64,000 nucleotides of DNA from JAEXOD01 sp963667875 (GTDB taxonomy: Bacteria > Bacteroidota > Ignavibacteria > Ignavibacteriales > Melioribacteraceae): positions 310,001-374,000 of the forward strand of contig CAXXGC010000006.1 of NCBI GenBank assembly GCA_963667875.2. The letters are read 5' to 3'. The position numbers and the translations under genes were made by a program. The notes beneath the pieces were generated by a model, which ran no database searches, had not been told where the DNA came from, and was given only the letters and a program-made list of their open reading frames with translations. Of this stretch, positions 7,905 through 16,991 are shown in pieces (the stretch's first letter is position 1; each line of letters opens with the position of its first letter).

Positions 7905-8984
7905 ATGAAAACAAAATCCGTAATTGCATCAATATTATTTGCAGATATTAAAGGCTCTTCCAAAGTAAAAAGTGACAGCTTAAAGGAAATTATAGCCGAC
8001 AAGTTTGACAATATTAAAATGCATTTATTAAACGACAGCAACCATTTTTTTTACAAAAGTATGGGTGACGGAGTATTAATTTGCAGTTACGATTATCTTG
8101 ATATGGCCGATATTGCTCTTAAAATACGAGACGATATTAAAACCACTAACTGGAAAAAACTAGGTTTTGAAAGCAATTTATCAATCCGTATTGGAATACA
8201 TCTTCAAAAAATAAGCTTAAAAGAAGAAAAAGGGTTTGTATTTGATGTTTTTGGAAGCGGGGTTGACACTGCAGCCCGTATTGAACCGGTTACTGAAGAA
8301 AATAGTGTTTATTGTTCCCGCGCGTTTTATAATTTTTTATTTCAAGAGGAAACAAAACATTTTAAAGCCATTCCATTAGGTTTACTTCCGCTTGCTAAAG
8401 ATTATGGCGACATGGAATTATATAAATTGTTGTGGAGTCATGAATCCGGCAATGAAGGAGAAATGAACCAGTATGATCTTGTTTTTTCCAGTTCAACTAT
8501 GGATTTTGCTGAAATTCCTATTCCAAAGCTAAAAGTTAAATTTACCGAGGATCAAAAAAATAGCTTTGTTACAAATTCATTTACTGACATTCAAAAATAT
8601 TTTAAAACCGCTTTAATGGTATTTAACGAAAAAGTACCTAATGTTGAGGTAAGTTTTATTGAATCACTTGACGAAAAATTTGCATGCAAAATATTCTATA
8701 AGGGCGAATTAAAATGCAAATGCAAAATATGGGCGCGCGATAAGTTTTCCCCTTTTACCAATTTCCGCAGTATTGCTTATTCCGAAAATTACCAGGAAAT
8801 GACAAGTGATAACCGCTTTAACCAATGGATAACTGTTGATGATAATGCCGAACATGTATTTTTAAATATTTCCAATATGGGTAAATTTAATAATCGTATC
8901 GGTTTTACTTATAATCAAATAAACAGTAAAAAAGCTGCCGAAGTGCTTTGGGTTTCGTTCATCCACCCTTTTGAAGAGATGTAA
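7905..8984 (+). CDS. Class III nucleotidyl cyclase-like protein with an unknown C-terminal domain
   Basis: The N-terminal ~185 residues form a class III adenylate/guanylate cyclase homology domain. The two metal-binding aspartates are Asp14 in FADIKGSS and Asp55 in KSMGDGVL. The transition-state region reads GSGVDTAARIEP, so Arg125 is kept, but the usual Asn of VNxAAR is Asp121. Lys51 sits at the position that in cyclases helps read the base. The C-terminal ~170 residues, with a KIFYKGELKCKCKIW block, match nothing I recognise and may sense a ligand or be an effector. There is no membrane segment. It stands alone, divergent from sdh; the next gene starts about 200 bases on. Activity and nucleotide product are unproven. 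Confidence 0.8.
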   Translation: MKTKSVIASILFADIKGSSKVKSDSLKEIIADKFDNIKMHLLNDSNHFFYKSMGDGVLICSYDYLDMADIALKIRDDIKTTNWKKLGFESNLSIRIGIHLQKISLKEEKGFVFDVFGSGVDTAARIEPVTEENSVYCSRAFYNFLFQEETKHFKAIPLGLLPLAKDYGDMELYKLLWSHESGNEGEMNQYDLVFSSSTMDFAEIPIPKLKVKFTEDQKNSFVTNSFTDIQKYFKTALMVFNEKVPNVEVSFIESLDEKFACKIFYKGELKCKCKIWARDKFSPFTNFRSIAYSENYQEMTSDNRFNQWITVDDNAEHVFLNISNMGKFNNRIGFTYNQINSKKAAEVLWVSFIHPFEEM

Positions 8985-9192
8985 ATTACAAATTTGTTTT
9001 GAATATAATATAACCTGCTAATAATATAAAACACCTGTTTTACTGGAATCCTAATCACAAAGATCAATTTTCACCTTAATTTTAGCCAACACATAATGAT
9101 ATTTAAAAATAATTTAAATATTTTATTATTTTACCGAAACATTTTAATAATTATTGCATCTATTGTATTAAAAGCAATATAAACGCGGAAAA

Positions 9193-9729
9193 TTGGTTTT
9201 GAACAAATTTGAACAAATAATTGATTTTACATTGTGTTATAACAAATACAAAGCTAAAGTCTTTAATTTTACCTTAAAAATGGTAAATGATAGAGATATA
9301 GCCGAAGACATTGTTCAAGATGTATTTTTAAAATTGTATGTAAATTTTCCGCTTATTAAAAATAAAAACAGTATAATTTTTTGGATTTTTAAAACAACAC
9401 GTAATTTAATTTATACTTATTACCGTGAAAAACAAAAACTTGAAAAATTAATTAGTATTGAAGATGAAGATGGTGAAACTATAGAAATTGGCTCAAATGA
9501 AGATTTGCTGCAAAATTATGAACTTAAGGAATTAAAACAGATAGTACAAATAGCTTTGGAAAAAATTCCTGTTGAACAAAAGGAAATATTTTTATTAAAG
9601 GAATATGGCGAATTAAGTTATAAAGAAATAGCACAATTATTAAATATTGATGAAGAATTAGTAAAAGGACGTTTATTTAAGGCTCGTAACAAATTAATTA
9701 AAATACTTGCTAAAAGAATAAATGAATAA
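9193..9729 (+). CDS. ECF-family RNA polymerase sigma factor
   Basis: Group 4 (ECF) sigma factor directing RNA polymerase to a specific promoter set. Region 2 includes DIAEDIVQDVFLKLY and FWIFKTTRNLIYTYYR; region 4 is PVEQKEIFLLKEYGELSYKEIAQLL followed by VKGRLFKARNKL. At 178 residues it is a normal ECF length. The start is a TTG; no ATG occurs before the conserved part of region 2. The next gene, 11 bases downstream, looks like its membrane anti-sigma factor, so activity is probably controlled by an envelope signal. Confidence 0.93.
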   Translation: MVLNKFEQIIDFTLCYNKYKAKVFNFTLKMVNDRDIAEDIVQDVFLKLYVNFPLIKNKNSIIFWIFKTTRNLIYTYYREKQKLEKLISIEDEDGETIEIGSNEDLLQNYELKELKQIVQIALEKIPVEQKEIFLLKEYGELSYKEIAQLLNIDEELVKGRLFKARNKLIKILAKRINE

Positions 9730-9740
9730 AGGTAAACAAA

Positions 9741-10193
9741 ATGGAAACCGAAAAAATAAAAGAATACATAAATGAATATATTGATGGCGAGTTAGCTTTT
9801 GACAATGAAAAATTAATGTTTTTAGCTCTTTCAGAAGATGAAGAGTTAAGGAAATATTACAAAGTTTGTACAAGTTCAAAAAAAATTATGCAGCTAAATA
9901 AAGAAGATTACCCTTCTAATTTGGATAAATTAATTTTTAATTCAATTAAGTTAACAGGTACAGAAGTAAAAAAATCAAATAAAAATTTATTCTTTGGATT
10001 TTCTTTTGCATTTTCAATTATCATTGTTCTTTTTTCGTACATATTAATCACAGAAAATATCCGCTTTAAACAAGACATTAATCAAACAATTAATAAAGTA
10101 AACGAACAAAATAAAAAAATAGAACTGTTGTTAAATTCATTTCCCGCTGTTGAAGTTAAAACAAGTTTTGATAAAGAAATAATAATAAACTAA
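9741..10193 (+). CDS. Putative membrane-bound anti-sigma factor
   Basis: A small single-pass protein of 150 residues. The N-terminal ~75 residues (YINEYIDGELAFDNE...) resemble the sigma-binding part of anti-sigma factors, without the zinc HxxxCxxC motif. One membrane helix lies at about 83-103 (LFFGFSFAFSIIIVLFSYIL), followed by a short periplasmic coiled-coil-like tail. It sits between the ECF sigma gene and the TonB-domain lipoprotein with gaps of only 11 and 13 bases. The role is inferred from position and topology; sequence similarity alone is weak. Confidence 0.7.
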   Translation: METEKIKEYINEYIDGELAFDNEKLMFLALSEDEELRKYYKVCTSSKKIMQLNKEDYPSNLDKLIFNSIKLTGTEVKKSNKNLFFGFSFAFSIIIVLFSYILITENIRFKQDINQTINKVNEQNKKIELLLNSFPAVEVKTSFDKEIIIN

Positions 10194-10206
10194 CAAGAGG
10201 TGTATC

Positions 10207-11016
10207 ATGCGTTTCAAATTTTTAGTTTTATCAATGTTATTATTAATGGTATTAAATACCGGCTGCGGGAATAACACCTGCTCAAATGATAATGTATTTA
10301 TAAATCCTGCTTTAGTTGACCAAAAAGCAAGCATTATTACGAATGACAATGAGATTTTAAAACTTGTTGATACCGAATTTGACGAACAGTCTTTATTTTC
10401 TAAATTAGGTGAAGGCAAACACATTTTTAAAATTTCAGTAGCTTTATTAGATGATGGAAGTTGTAAACATTTAGGGTTTATGTATGGCGGAAGCAGCAAA
10501 TTTGAGACTAAAAATTTGTTAAATGAAATTGATAAATTTAAAAAAGTTTATAGTCAATTAAAATATCAGCCTGCAAAAGTAGCCGGAAAAACTGTTAATT
10601 CATTTGTTACTTCGCTTATTTATATTTCGTTTGACGGAAGCGGAAAAGTAATTGATAACTGGAAAATTATTAATACCGAATTAGAAACAACCAGTCAATT
10701 GGATAGTAAATATGGTGAATATTCTGCAACTCCCGAAGTTCAACCTGAACTTATTGGCGGAATGGGTGAATTAGTAAAATATATTGTTTATCCTGATTTA
10801 GCTAAAAAAGCAGGTATAGAAGGAAAAGTTTTAGTAAAAGTATTTATTGATGAAACCGGTAAAGTTATAGATACCCAAATTTTAAAAGGTGTTGGTGCCG
10901 GTTGTGATGAATCCGCAATGGATGCTATTAAACAAGTAAAATTTAAACCTGCATTACTTAAAGGCAAACCTGTTAAATGCACAGTTGTTATTCCAATAAT
11001 GTTTAAGTTATCCTAA
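10207..11016 (+). CDS. Lipoprotein with C-terminal TonB domain
   Basis: Residues 1-20 form a lipoprotein signal ending in LNTGC (lipidated Cys20). The middle ~150 residues are unrecognised. The C-terminal ~85 residues (YPDLAKKAGIEGKVLVKVFI, DESAMDAIKQVKFKPA) form a TonB C-terminal domain as in Bacteroidetes TonB-family proteins, with the classic YP..A...GIEG.V.V.F.....G.V motif. Because it is lipid-anchored, without an N-terminal energy-coupling helix, it is unlikely to be a classic ExbB/D-linked TonB. It is the third gene of the sigma/anti-sigma operon. Confidence 0.85.
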   Translation: MRFKFLVLSMLLLMVLNTGCGNNTCSNDNVFINPALVDQKASIITNDNEILKLVDTEFDEQSLFSKLGEGKHIFKISVALLDDGSCKHLGFMYGGSSKFETKNLLNEIDKFKKVYSQLKYQPAKVAGKTVNSFVTSLIYISFDGSGKVIDNWKIINTELETTSQLDSKYGEYSATPEVQPELIGGMGELVKYIVYPDLAKKAGIEGKVLVKVFIDETGKVIDTQILKGVGAGCDESAMDAIKQVKFKPALLKGKPVKCTVVIPIMFKLS

Positions 11017-11026
11017 CAAATTTTGT

Positions 11027-11054
11027 AAGGAGGGGTTTTCCCCTCCTTTTTTTT
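11027..11054 (+). terminator. Intrinsic terminator of the sigma-factor operon
   Basis: AAGGAGGGG pairs with CCCCTCCTT around a TTTT loop, directly followed by a run of T. It starts ten bases after the stop of the TonB-domain lipoprotein gene. Confidence 0.95.
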
Positions 11055-11190
11055 GCCTATAATCATAAATTCTTGTGATTAAAATCACCTAAAAGTCAAC
11101 CCTATTAATTTATCTTGGAATTTGAATCCCTATTTAATATCTTGCATAATCGAATTGAGCAACCACAGACTTTTTTAACTTGGAGGACAA

Positions 11191-13290
11191 ATGAAGTATT
11201 TTACTTCACTTATAGGTATTCTATTATTTTTTAGTAATTTATTTGCACAAACAGGAACATGGACACAATTAACAGCACCCAATGACAAAGATTATTATGG
11301 GGCTAAATTTATTACTCCAAATACAGGATATTTTGTTGGAGTTGGCGGTAATGTATACTCTACAAAAGATGGCGGTACTACATGGTTAACTACTTATTTA
11401 GGTGCAAATTATCTTCTTAGCGACATCGACAGAGCTTCAAATGGAACATTATTAGTTTGCGGCGGCAATGGATCTATTCACAAATCTACAGATAACGGTT
11501 TCAGCTGGATAAAAAAAACATCTACTGTTAATACACAGTTAGTTGACATTTTATATGTGAATGATAATTTAACATTTGCTGTTGGATATAATGGTACAAT
11601 AATAAAATCAAATGATGATGGCGAAACTTGGATAACAATTCCTATCAGTACTACCGGAGATTTACAGTCTATTTGTTTTACTGATGAATTTACAGGTTTT
11701 ATTTGCGATTTTAGCGGACAAATCTTTAAAACTACTAACGGCGGTAATGATTGGGTAAAAAAAGTATCAAATACAACAGAACAACTTTATAATATTAGTT
11801 TTTATAACAAAAATTTAGGATTTGCCGTCGGCGGAAAAGGTACTTTTTTAAAAACTACTGATGCTGGAGAAAACTGGTTTGTAATGCCCTCTCCAACAGG
11901 TTCTGCAATCTCTGCTGTTTACTATATTGTTTTTTTGAGTGAAACTCATGGATGGGTAAGTGCCGGTTTATCAATTTATGAAACTTTTGACGGCGGTCAA
12001 ACATTTACAGAAAGAATACGTTGCAATAGATCACAAAATTCATTAATCTTTTTTGATGAAAATTTTGGTTATACCTTTGGGTATGGCGGAACAATATATA
12101 AATTTACCGGAAACGGAGTTACTGACGGTTGGGTTACAATACAAAGTCCAATTAATGTTAATTTTAGAGCTGTTGATTTCCCTTCTTTTAATATTGGTTA
12201 TGCAGCCGGTGATAATGCAACAATTATTAAAACTACAGATTCCGGGTTAACATGGAACACTTTAACAACCGGAGGAAGCTCAACTCTATTTGGAATTAAT
12301 TTTACAAATGATACGGTTGGTTATGCTTGTGGTTATTTAGGTTTAATTGTTAAAACCACTAACGGCGGAACAAATTGGTTTACATCTTTTAATGGATCAA
12401 CACAAGGTTTTGTGGATATCCTATTTATTGATGAAAATATAGGATTAGCAGTTGCCAATGAAGGATTAATTTTAAGAACAACTGATGCCGGAACATCTTG
12501 GAATACAATTACATCAGGCACAACAGCTTTTTTAAAAGATATATATTTAGGCAGTAATTCTGTATTATATATTGCTGGTGAACAAGGAAAAATGCTTAAA
12601 TCAACCAACTTGGGTTTAACCTGGACTTCTTTAAATTCACCTTGGGATTCTTACGAAACGGTATGTTTTACAGACGATTCTACAGGTTTTGCCGGCGGCA
12701 GTTATGGTTATATACGTAAAACTACCGGTTCCGGTGATTCGTTATGGTCAATTGCAGCCTCAGCAGGTTCTTCATCTTGGATTAATTCAATTTATTTTGT
12801 TAATAGTTTAACCGGATATGCCGCTTGCGGTACTGTTATTATGAAAACTACTGATGGCGGAACTAATTGGGAAATAATAAAGGATGGTTTATCAAAAATT
12901 CCTTTTGATCTTACTTTTACCGATGAATTAACCGGATTTGCTGTTGGTTCAGAAGGTTTAATTTTAAAAACATATATGGCTGGAATTACTCCTGTTGAAG
13001 AAGAATTAACTTCAAACACAAGTGTTTCTTCTTTTAGCTTAGAACAAAATTACCCTAATCCTTTTAACCCTTCTACTATTATAAAATATGCAATAAATGA
13101 AAAATCAAACGTTAGCATAAAAGTTTATGATATTTTAGGTAAAGAAGTAGCAAATTTAATAAATGAAGAAAAATCAGCCGGAGCTTACCAAATACAATTT
13201 AATGGTACCGGATTATCTTCAGGAGTTTATTTTTACACTATTAAAGCAGGTAATTTTAACGCAAGTAAAAAAATGATGCTTTTAAAATAA
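11191..13290 (+). CDS. Secreted YCF48/BNR-repeat protein with T9SS sorting domain
   Basis: A signal peptide (MKYFTSLIGILLFFSNLFAQ) leads a long array of about 40-45-residue repeats with the motif KTTDGGxxW / STDNGxSW, each followed by an F.D...GFAVG strand, typical of YCF48/BNR beta-propeller repeats (about 40-610). The last ~85 residues are a T9SS C-terminal sorting domain: NYPNPFNPSTIIKYAI, VYDILGKEVANL, SSGVYFYTIKAGNF, KKMMLLK. It is therefore expected to be exported by Sec, then cross the outer membrane by Type IX secretion and be cell-attached or released. It has its own terminator; the biological role is unknown. Confidence 0.9.
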   Translation: MKYFTSLIGILLFFSNLFAQTGTWTQLTAPNDKDYYGAKFITPNTGYFVGVGGNVYSTKDGGTTWLTTYLGANYLLSDIDRASNGTLLVCGGNGSIHKSTDNGFSWIKKTSTVNTQLVDILYVNDNLTFAVGYNGTIIKSNDDGETWITIPISTTGDLQSICFTDEFTGFICDFSGQIFKTTNGGNDWVKKVSNTTEQLYNISFYNKNLGFAVGGKGTFLKTTDAGENWFVMPSPTGSAISAVYYIVFLSETHGWVSAGLSIYETFDGGQTFTERIRCNRSQNSLIFFDENFGYTFGYGGTIYKFTGNGVTDGWVTIQSPINVNFRAVDFPSFNIGYAAGDNATIIKTTDSGLTWNTLTTGGSSTLFGINFTNDTVGYACGYLGLIVKTTNGGTNWFTSFNGSTQGFVDILFIDENIGLAVANEGLILRTTDAGTSWNTITSGTTAFLKDIYLGSNSVLYIAGEQGKMLKSTNLGLTWTSLNSPWDSYETVCFTDDSTGFAGGSYGYIRKTTGSGDSLWSIAASAGSSSWINSIYFVNSLTGYAACGTVIMKTTDGGTNWEIIKDGLSKIPFDLTFTDELTGFAVGSEGLILKTYMAGITPVEEELTSNTSVSSFSLEQNYPNPFNPSTIIKYAINEKSNVSIKVYDILGKEVANLINEEKSAGAYQIQFNGTGLSSGVYFYTIKAGNFNASKKMMLLK

Positions 13291-13321
13291 TTATGAATTG
13301 TGAATTATAAATTATGAATTC

Positions 13322-13354
13322 AAACCGCAGCTATTTTTGCTGCGGTTTTTTTTA
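13322..13354 (+). terminator. Intrinsic terminator after the YCF48-repeat gene
   Basis: AAACCGCAGC pairs with GCTGCGGTTT around a 7-base loop and continues into a T run. It is preceded by TTATGAATTGTGAATTATAA, a tract that also follows the peptidase gene ending at 24665. Confidence 0.93.
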
Positions 13355-13378
13355 TTTTAAATAAAATCCTCTTCTCGT

Positions 13379-13609
13379 TGCACATCGCTGATGTGCTGCC
13401 TATTTTGGGTGATTGTTGGGTTACAAACGTTCGACTTCTATGAAGTCGGTTTGAGTATTTCTATTTAGTCTTATGTCTGGATTATTCTTTTAAGTTCAAC
13501 CATATTCATTTGAACTTCGTTAGAATTTCCACGTTTGTAAGAAACACTGAACACATAAAAGCCTCCACTACAGCGTAGTGGCACAACTTGCAAGGTGTTT
13601 ACTTTGTGG
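13379..13609. repeat. Paired-hairpin array unit 1 (229 bp period)
   Basis: The unit has four short hairpins: GCACATCGCTGATGTGC, CGACTTCTATGAAGTCG, GAACTTCGTTAGAATTTC and CCACTACAGCGTAGTGG. The first pair is joined by a linker ending TTACAAACG, the second pair by one starting CGTTTGTAA. The two pairs are thus inverted copies of one basal two-hairpin element. Confidence 0.9.
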
Positions 13610-13838
13610 CACATCGCTGATGTGCTGCGTGTTTTGGGTGATTGTTGGGTTACAAACGTTCGACTTCTATGAAGTCGGTTTGAGTATTTCTATTTAGTCT
13701 TATGTCTGGATTATTCTTTTAAGTTCAACCATATTCATTTGAACTTCGTTAGAATTTCCACGTTTGTAAGAAACACTGAACACATAAAAGCCTCCACTAC
13801 AGCGTAGTGGCACAACTTGTAAGGTGTTTACTTTGTGG
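13610..13838. repeat. Paired-hairpin array unit 2, nearly identical to unit 1
   Basis: Exact 229-base period to unit 1, with only a handful of substitutions (for example TGCTGCGTG for TGCTGCCTA). Confidence 0.9.
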
Positions 13839-14100
13839 CACATCGCTGATGTGCTGCGTGTTTTGGTTGATTAGTAGATTACAAACGTTCGACTTCCATG
13901 AAGTCGGTTTGTTTATGCGAATGTTTTAACCCCTCCAATTTAAATTCTTTCTTAAATACTTTGCCATTTTTTGAAAGATATTTACATTCAAAACTGTACT
14001 ACTTGGATTTATTTTTATAGAACTTCGTTAGAAGTTCCACGTTTGTAATAGACCAAACACTCTCACTATTCCCCACTACAACGTAGCGTCACAACTTATC
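13839..14100. repeat. Paired-hairpin array unit 3, left flank of the transposase gene
   Basis: Starts with the same CACATCGCTGATGTGC hairpin and CGACTTCCATGAAGTCG, has a replaced middle (GTTTATGCGAATGTTTTAACC onward), then GAACTTCGTTAGAAGTTC, CGTTTGTAA and a CACTACAACGTAGCG hairpin. It ends directly at the transposase stop codon. Confidence 0.85.
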
Positions 14101-14101
14101 A

Positions 14102-14566
14102 TTATTCCAAATCAAAATTAAATAAGAATTCCGTATTATAATCAACACAGTATTTTTCTAAAAACTCAATATATTCTTCTCTAAATGTTTTCTTTTGATG
14201 ATGTATCTGTTGATTTTGAATATATTTAACGACTTGATCAATTTGACTATGCGAATAACTAAAAACACCATAACCAGTCTGCCAGTAAAATTTACCCTTA
14301 AAAATATTCTTATCATTGATATAATTTGTACTATCTTTTTTAAGATCTCTAACTAAATCCGGAATTTTATCATTAACATCAAATCCAATAAAAATATGTG
14401 CATGGTCATCAACAGAATTGATTGCAATAAGTTTGTGTCCTTTTTTTTGAACAATTCCAGTCATATATCGATGTAAATCACCTCTAAATGAATCTTTCAA
14501 CATTGATTCTCTGTATCTTACAACAAAGATAAAATGTAAATATATCTGAGAATATGTATTAGCCAT
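14102..14566 (-). CDS. tnpA: Single-tyrosine (Y1) HUH transposase, IS200/IS605 or REP-associated type
   Basis: A 154-residue HUH endonuclease of the Y1_Tnp family, which cuts and joins single-stranded DNA at hairpin-bearing ends. The metal-binding HUH motif is His55-Ala-His57 in DDHAHIF. The nucleophile is Tyr115 in VVKYIQNQ, with Gln119 four residues on as in IS608 TnpA. Both motifs are intact. The N-terminus MANTYSQIYLHFIFVVRYR is typical. No tnpB partner is adjacent. Both sides carry the paired-hairpin elements described here, which makes a REP/RAYT-like relationship likely; an autonomous IS200-type element is the alternative. Confidence 0.93.
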   Translation of the reverse strand: MANTYSQIYLHFIFVVRYRESMLKDSFRGDLHRYMTGIVQKKGHKLIAINSVDDHAHIFIGFDVNDKIPDLVRDLKKDSTNYINDKNIFKGKFYWQTGYGVFSYSHSQIDQVVKYIQNQQIHHQKKTFREEYIEFLEKYCVDYNTEFLFNFDLE

Positions 14567-14640
14567 TTTAACCCTTAAATTTTTACTAATAATAGGTTAA
14601 AATATTTATTTTGAACTTCATTTGCAAATGGAAAATATAG

Positions 14641-14895
14641 TTTTGTGGCACATCGCTGATGTGCTGCGTGTTTTGGTTGATTACTTGATTACAAACGTTC
14701 GACTTCGATGAAGTCGGTTTGATAATTTGAATGTTTTAAACTATATTTTTAGAAAACATCTACATTCACAACTGTACTACTTGGACTTGTTTTTAAAGAA
14801 CTTCGTTAGAAGTTCCACGTTTGTAAGAAACACTGAACACATAAAAGCCTCCACTACAGCGTAGTGGCACAACTTGTAAGATGTTTACTTTGTGG
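14641..14895. repeat. Paired-hairpin array unit 4, right flank of the transposase gene
   Basis: TTTTGTGG then CACATCGCTGATGTGC at 14649, TTACAAACG, CGACTTCGATGAAGTCG, a shortened middle, GAACTTCGTTAGAAGTTC, CGTTTGTAA and CCACTACAGCGTAGTGG. It follows the transposase start by about 75 bases. Confidence 0.87.
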
Positions 14896-15148
14896 CACAT
14901 CGATGATGTGCTGGTTTGATTGGGTGGATTTGTGATTACAAACATTCGACTTCCATGAAGTCGGTTTGTTTATGCGAATGTTTTAACCCCTCCAATTTAA
15001 ATTCTTTCTTAAATACTTTTCTTATTTTTGAAAGGTATTTACATTCACTACTGTACTACTTGGATTCGTTTAAAGAACTTCGTTAGAAGTTCCACGTTTG
15101 TAAGAAATACTGAACACATAAAAAACCTCCACTACAGCGTAGTGGCAC
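14896..15148. repeat. Paired-hairpin array unit 5, overlapping the thioesterase 3' end
   Basis: CACATCGATGATGTGC at 14896, TTACAAACATTCGACTTCCATG, the same middle as unit 3, GAACTTCGTTAGAAGTTC, CGTTTGTAA, and the CCACTACAGCGTAGTGG hairpin at about 15129-15145. The last hairpin encodes the final residues and stop codon of the acyl-ACP thioesterase on the minus strand. Confidence 0.87.
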
Positions 15149-15905
15149 CGTCCGCCATCCACACAAACTCAATATTACATATTTCAATATTTTCATTAAA
15201 AAACGAATGAACTGATTTTAAGTTATCCACCCCAAAATTAGTAATTAATTTAACCTCATCACCAAAATACAATTCGCGTTTATAATTAACATTTATTTCG
15301 GTAATCCTGTTTTTATTAATCCAGTCCAACGGTAACGAATCTAAAGCCCATTCAACATACCGAATATTATTAACATGATTATTGGTATCAATATCATCGT
15401 TTGATATTTGTATTGAATTAATAATTGAGCCGACATTAACAGCTGTTATCTGATTAAGTTTATCAAATTTTGTGTACGAATCGTTTGATATCCCAAATTT
15501 TAAATATATATCATCGGGTATCTGACACGGTTTTCTTGTTTGCGTATCAGCAAAGATCCATACCGAATTTGCCTCTGCCAACAGATTGCCATTTTTGTCT
15601 TTTACCCAATATTCCCTGTTAGCTAAAAATCTTTTGAAGGTTGTTGGTTCGGTAATTATTGTAATTATCTGTTTAAATTCCGGCATTGAATAAATTTTAA
15701 GCGACCAATTAAGGAGCATAAATCCCCTATTCATATTTGCGTAATCATCCAGTGAAATGCCAACATCGGTGCTATTAAGAATTGCAATATCCTGCAAATA
15801 ACTAATTAATACTGCTGGTTTTAACTTTTTATTTTGTCCAATTTCATAATAATGGATTAAGTAATCTTGTATATATTTCATTTTTCCAAAGTAATATTTA
15901 TTCAA
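15132..15905 (-). CDS. Acyl-ACP thioesterase
   Basis: Releases free fatty acids from acyl-ACP; a member of the bacterial FatA-like Acyl-ACP_TE family with two hot-dog folds. The N-terminal fold (about 1-130) includes NREYWVKDKNGNLLAEANSVW; the second fold has DTNNHVNNIRYVEW with the conserved Asn and His of the active-site helix. The start at 15905 gives MNKYYFGKMKYIQ; an internal Met (MKYIQDYL) 24 bases later matches the usual family start better. The last four codons (ATTL) and the TAG stop come from a hairpin of the adjacent repeat array, so the original 3' end seems to have been replaced. Confidence 0.92.
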   Translation of the reverse strand: MNKYYFGKMKYIQDYLIHYYEIGQNKKLKPAVLISYLQDIAILNSTDVGISLDDYANMNRGFMLLNWSLKIYSMPEFKQIITIITEPTTFKRFLANREYWVKDKNGNLLAEANSVWIFADTQTRKPCQIPDDIYLKFGISNDSYTKFDKLNQITAVNVGSIINSIQISNDDIDTNNHVNNIRYVEWALDSLPLDWINKNRITEINVNYKRELYFGDEVKLITNFGVDNLKSVHSFFNENIEICNIEFVWMADGATTL

Positions 15906-16886
15906 TAATTAAATTTAGAACATAAATAACATAAATTCAATTCATTATATTTTACATTCGGTTTACTTTTATACAACAAAATTCCATTTCTTTTTTGGTA
16001 AATAGGGTTAATTATCATTATTTGGGGCATAAACAGCCATATAATTGTTAATTTAAATATGCCAAAGATTATATTAAAAATATTTTTTTAATTGCTTATA
16101 AGGCTTTATTTTAAGTGGTATTTTTATGGTTTCCTTCGTGCTCCGCCTTCAAACTTAAATATATAAATACTATACTTTAATATTGCTCCTGTTAAGATGC
16201 TCCATTTTTGATTTTCATTTCTCGATTTTGCTTTTTTAAGTTTAATTAATACGTTTAATAAACCATCAGTTAATTTGAACTTTGTAAATACTTACGCAAA
16301 TAGCTTCAATTATTACAACATTTATATGCATCCGGTTGCACAGTTGAACTTAAATATTATTGCATTGTTCAGTAAATTAGTTCCTTAAGTGAATTTAATT
16401 ATCGCTCTTTTACCCTATCAACCTTACACGATTTGAAAAATAATAATTCTCCTTATTAAAAAATATTCACCTCCAAAAGTTTAGAAACAAACGGATTAAT
16501 ATTGGCTTATATTATTTTAATATTGTTAGTTACATAAATTACCTCAATTAACAATTTAGTTATACTGATTATTTATACCGATATTTTCAAATTATAATCT
16601 GCTCCGTATATATTTTAATAATCACCTAATTTTTATAAGCCAATGGTTGTTATTTTATTTTAATATAATGCCTTAATGGCTTTAATTAACAATATAATTA
16701 CTTAATTGCTGTAAATAGATTATAAATTAGCATATTAAAATTTGTCTAAATTAATTTATGCTCCGTTTTTTAGTTTAAATTTAAATTTTTAAGACTAATT
16801 ATGTGTTTAAACATTTATTATTTAATAAGTTATGTATATTATTTAAGATAATTATTAATTTATCTGGTTATTCCAATATAAATCAA
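15906..16886. other. Long AT-rich gene-free region
   Basis: About 980 bases with no ORF I can support on either strand and none of the palindromic families seen elsewhere. A few weak GGAG-like sites occur on the minus strand (near 16450-16475) but lead only to a very short ORF. It may hold the promoter of the thioesterase gene at its left end. Confidence 0.6.
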
Positions 16887-16925
16887 TAAAAAAAGGCTGC
16901 AATTATATTTTCAATTACAGCCTCT
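16887..16925 (-). terminator. Intrinsic terminator of the tandem cargo genes
   Basis: On the minus strand AGGCTGTAATT pairs with AATTGCAGCCT with one mismatch, followed by a T run (the AAAAAAA at 16888-16894). It lies about 67 bases past the stop of the minus-strand gene ending at 16992. Confidence 0.9.
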
Positions 16926-16991
16926 TTATTAAATAAACTTGTTAATTTGTTATAATATAAATTATTAACCAAATTAAATAAAAGAAATTAT

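Noticed and set aside
7905..8984. Pycsar anti-phage system
   Set aside because: Only a cyclase-like gene is present; the required TIR or membrane effector is not adjacent, and the C-terminal fusion is not the Pycsar layout.
13379..15150. CRISPR array
   Set aside because: The repeat units are ~229 bases long, contain several hairpins and have no unique 30-40 base spacers; no cas gene is near.
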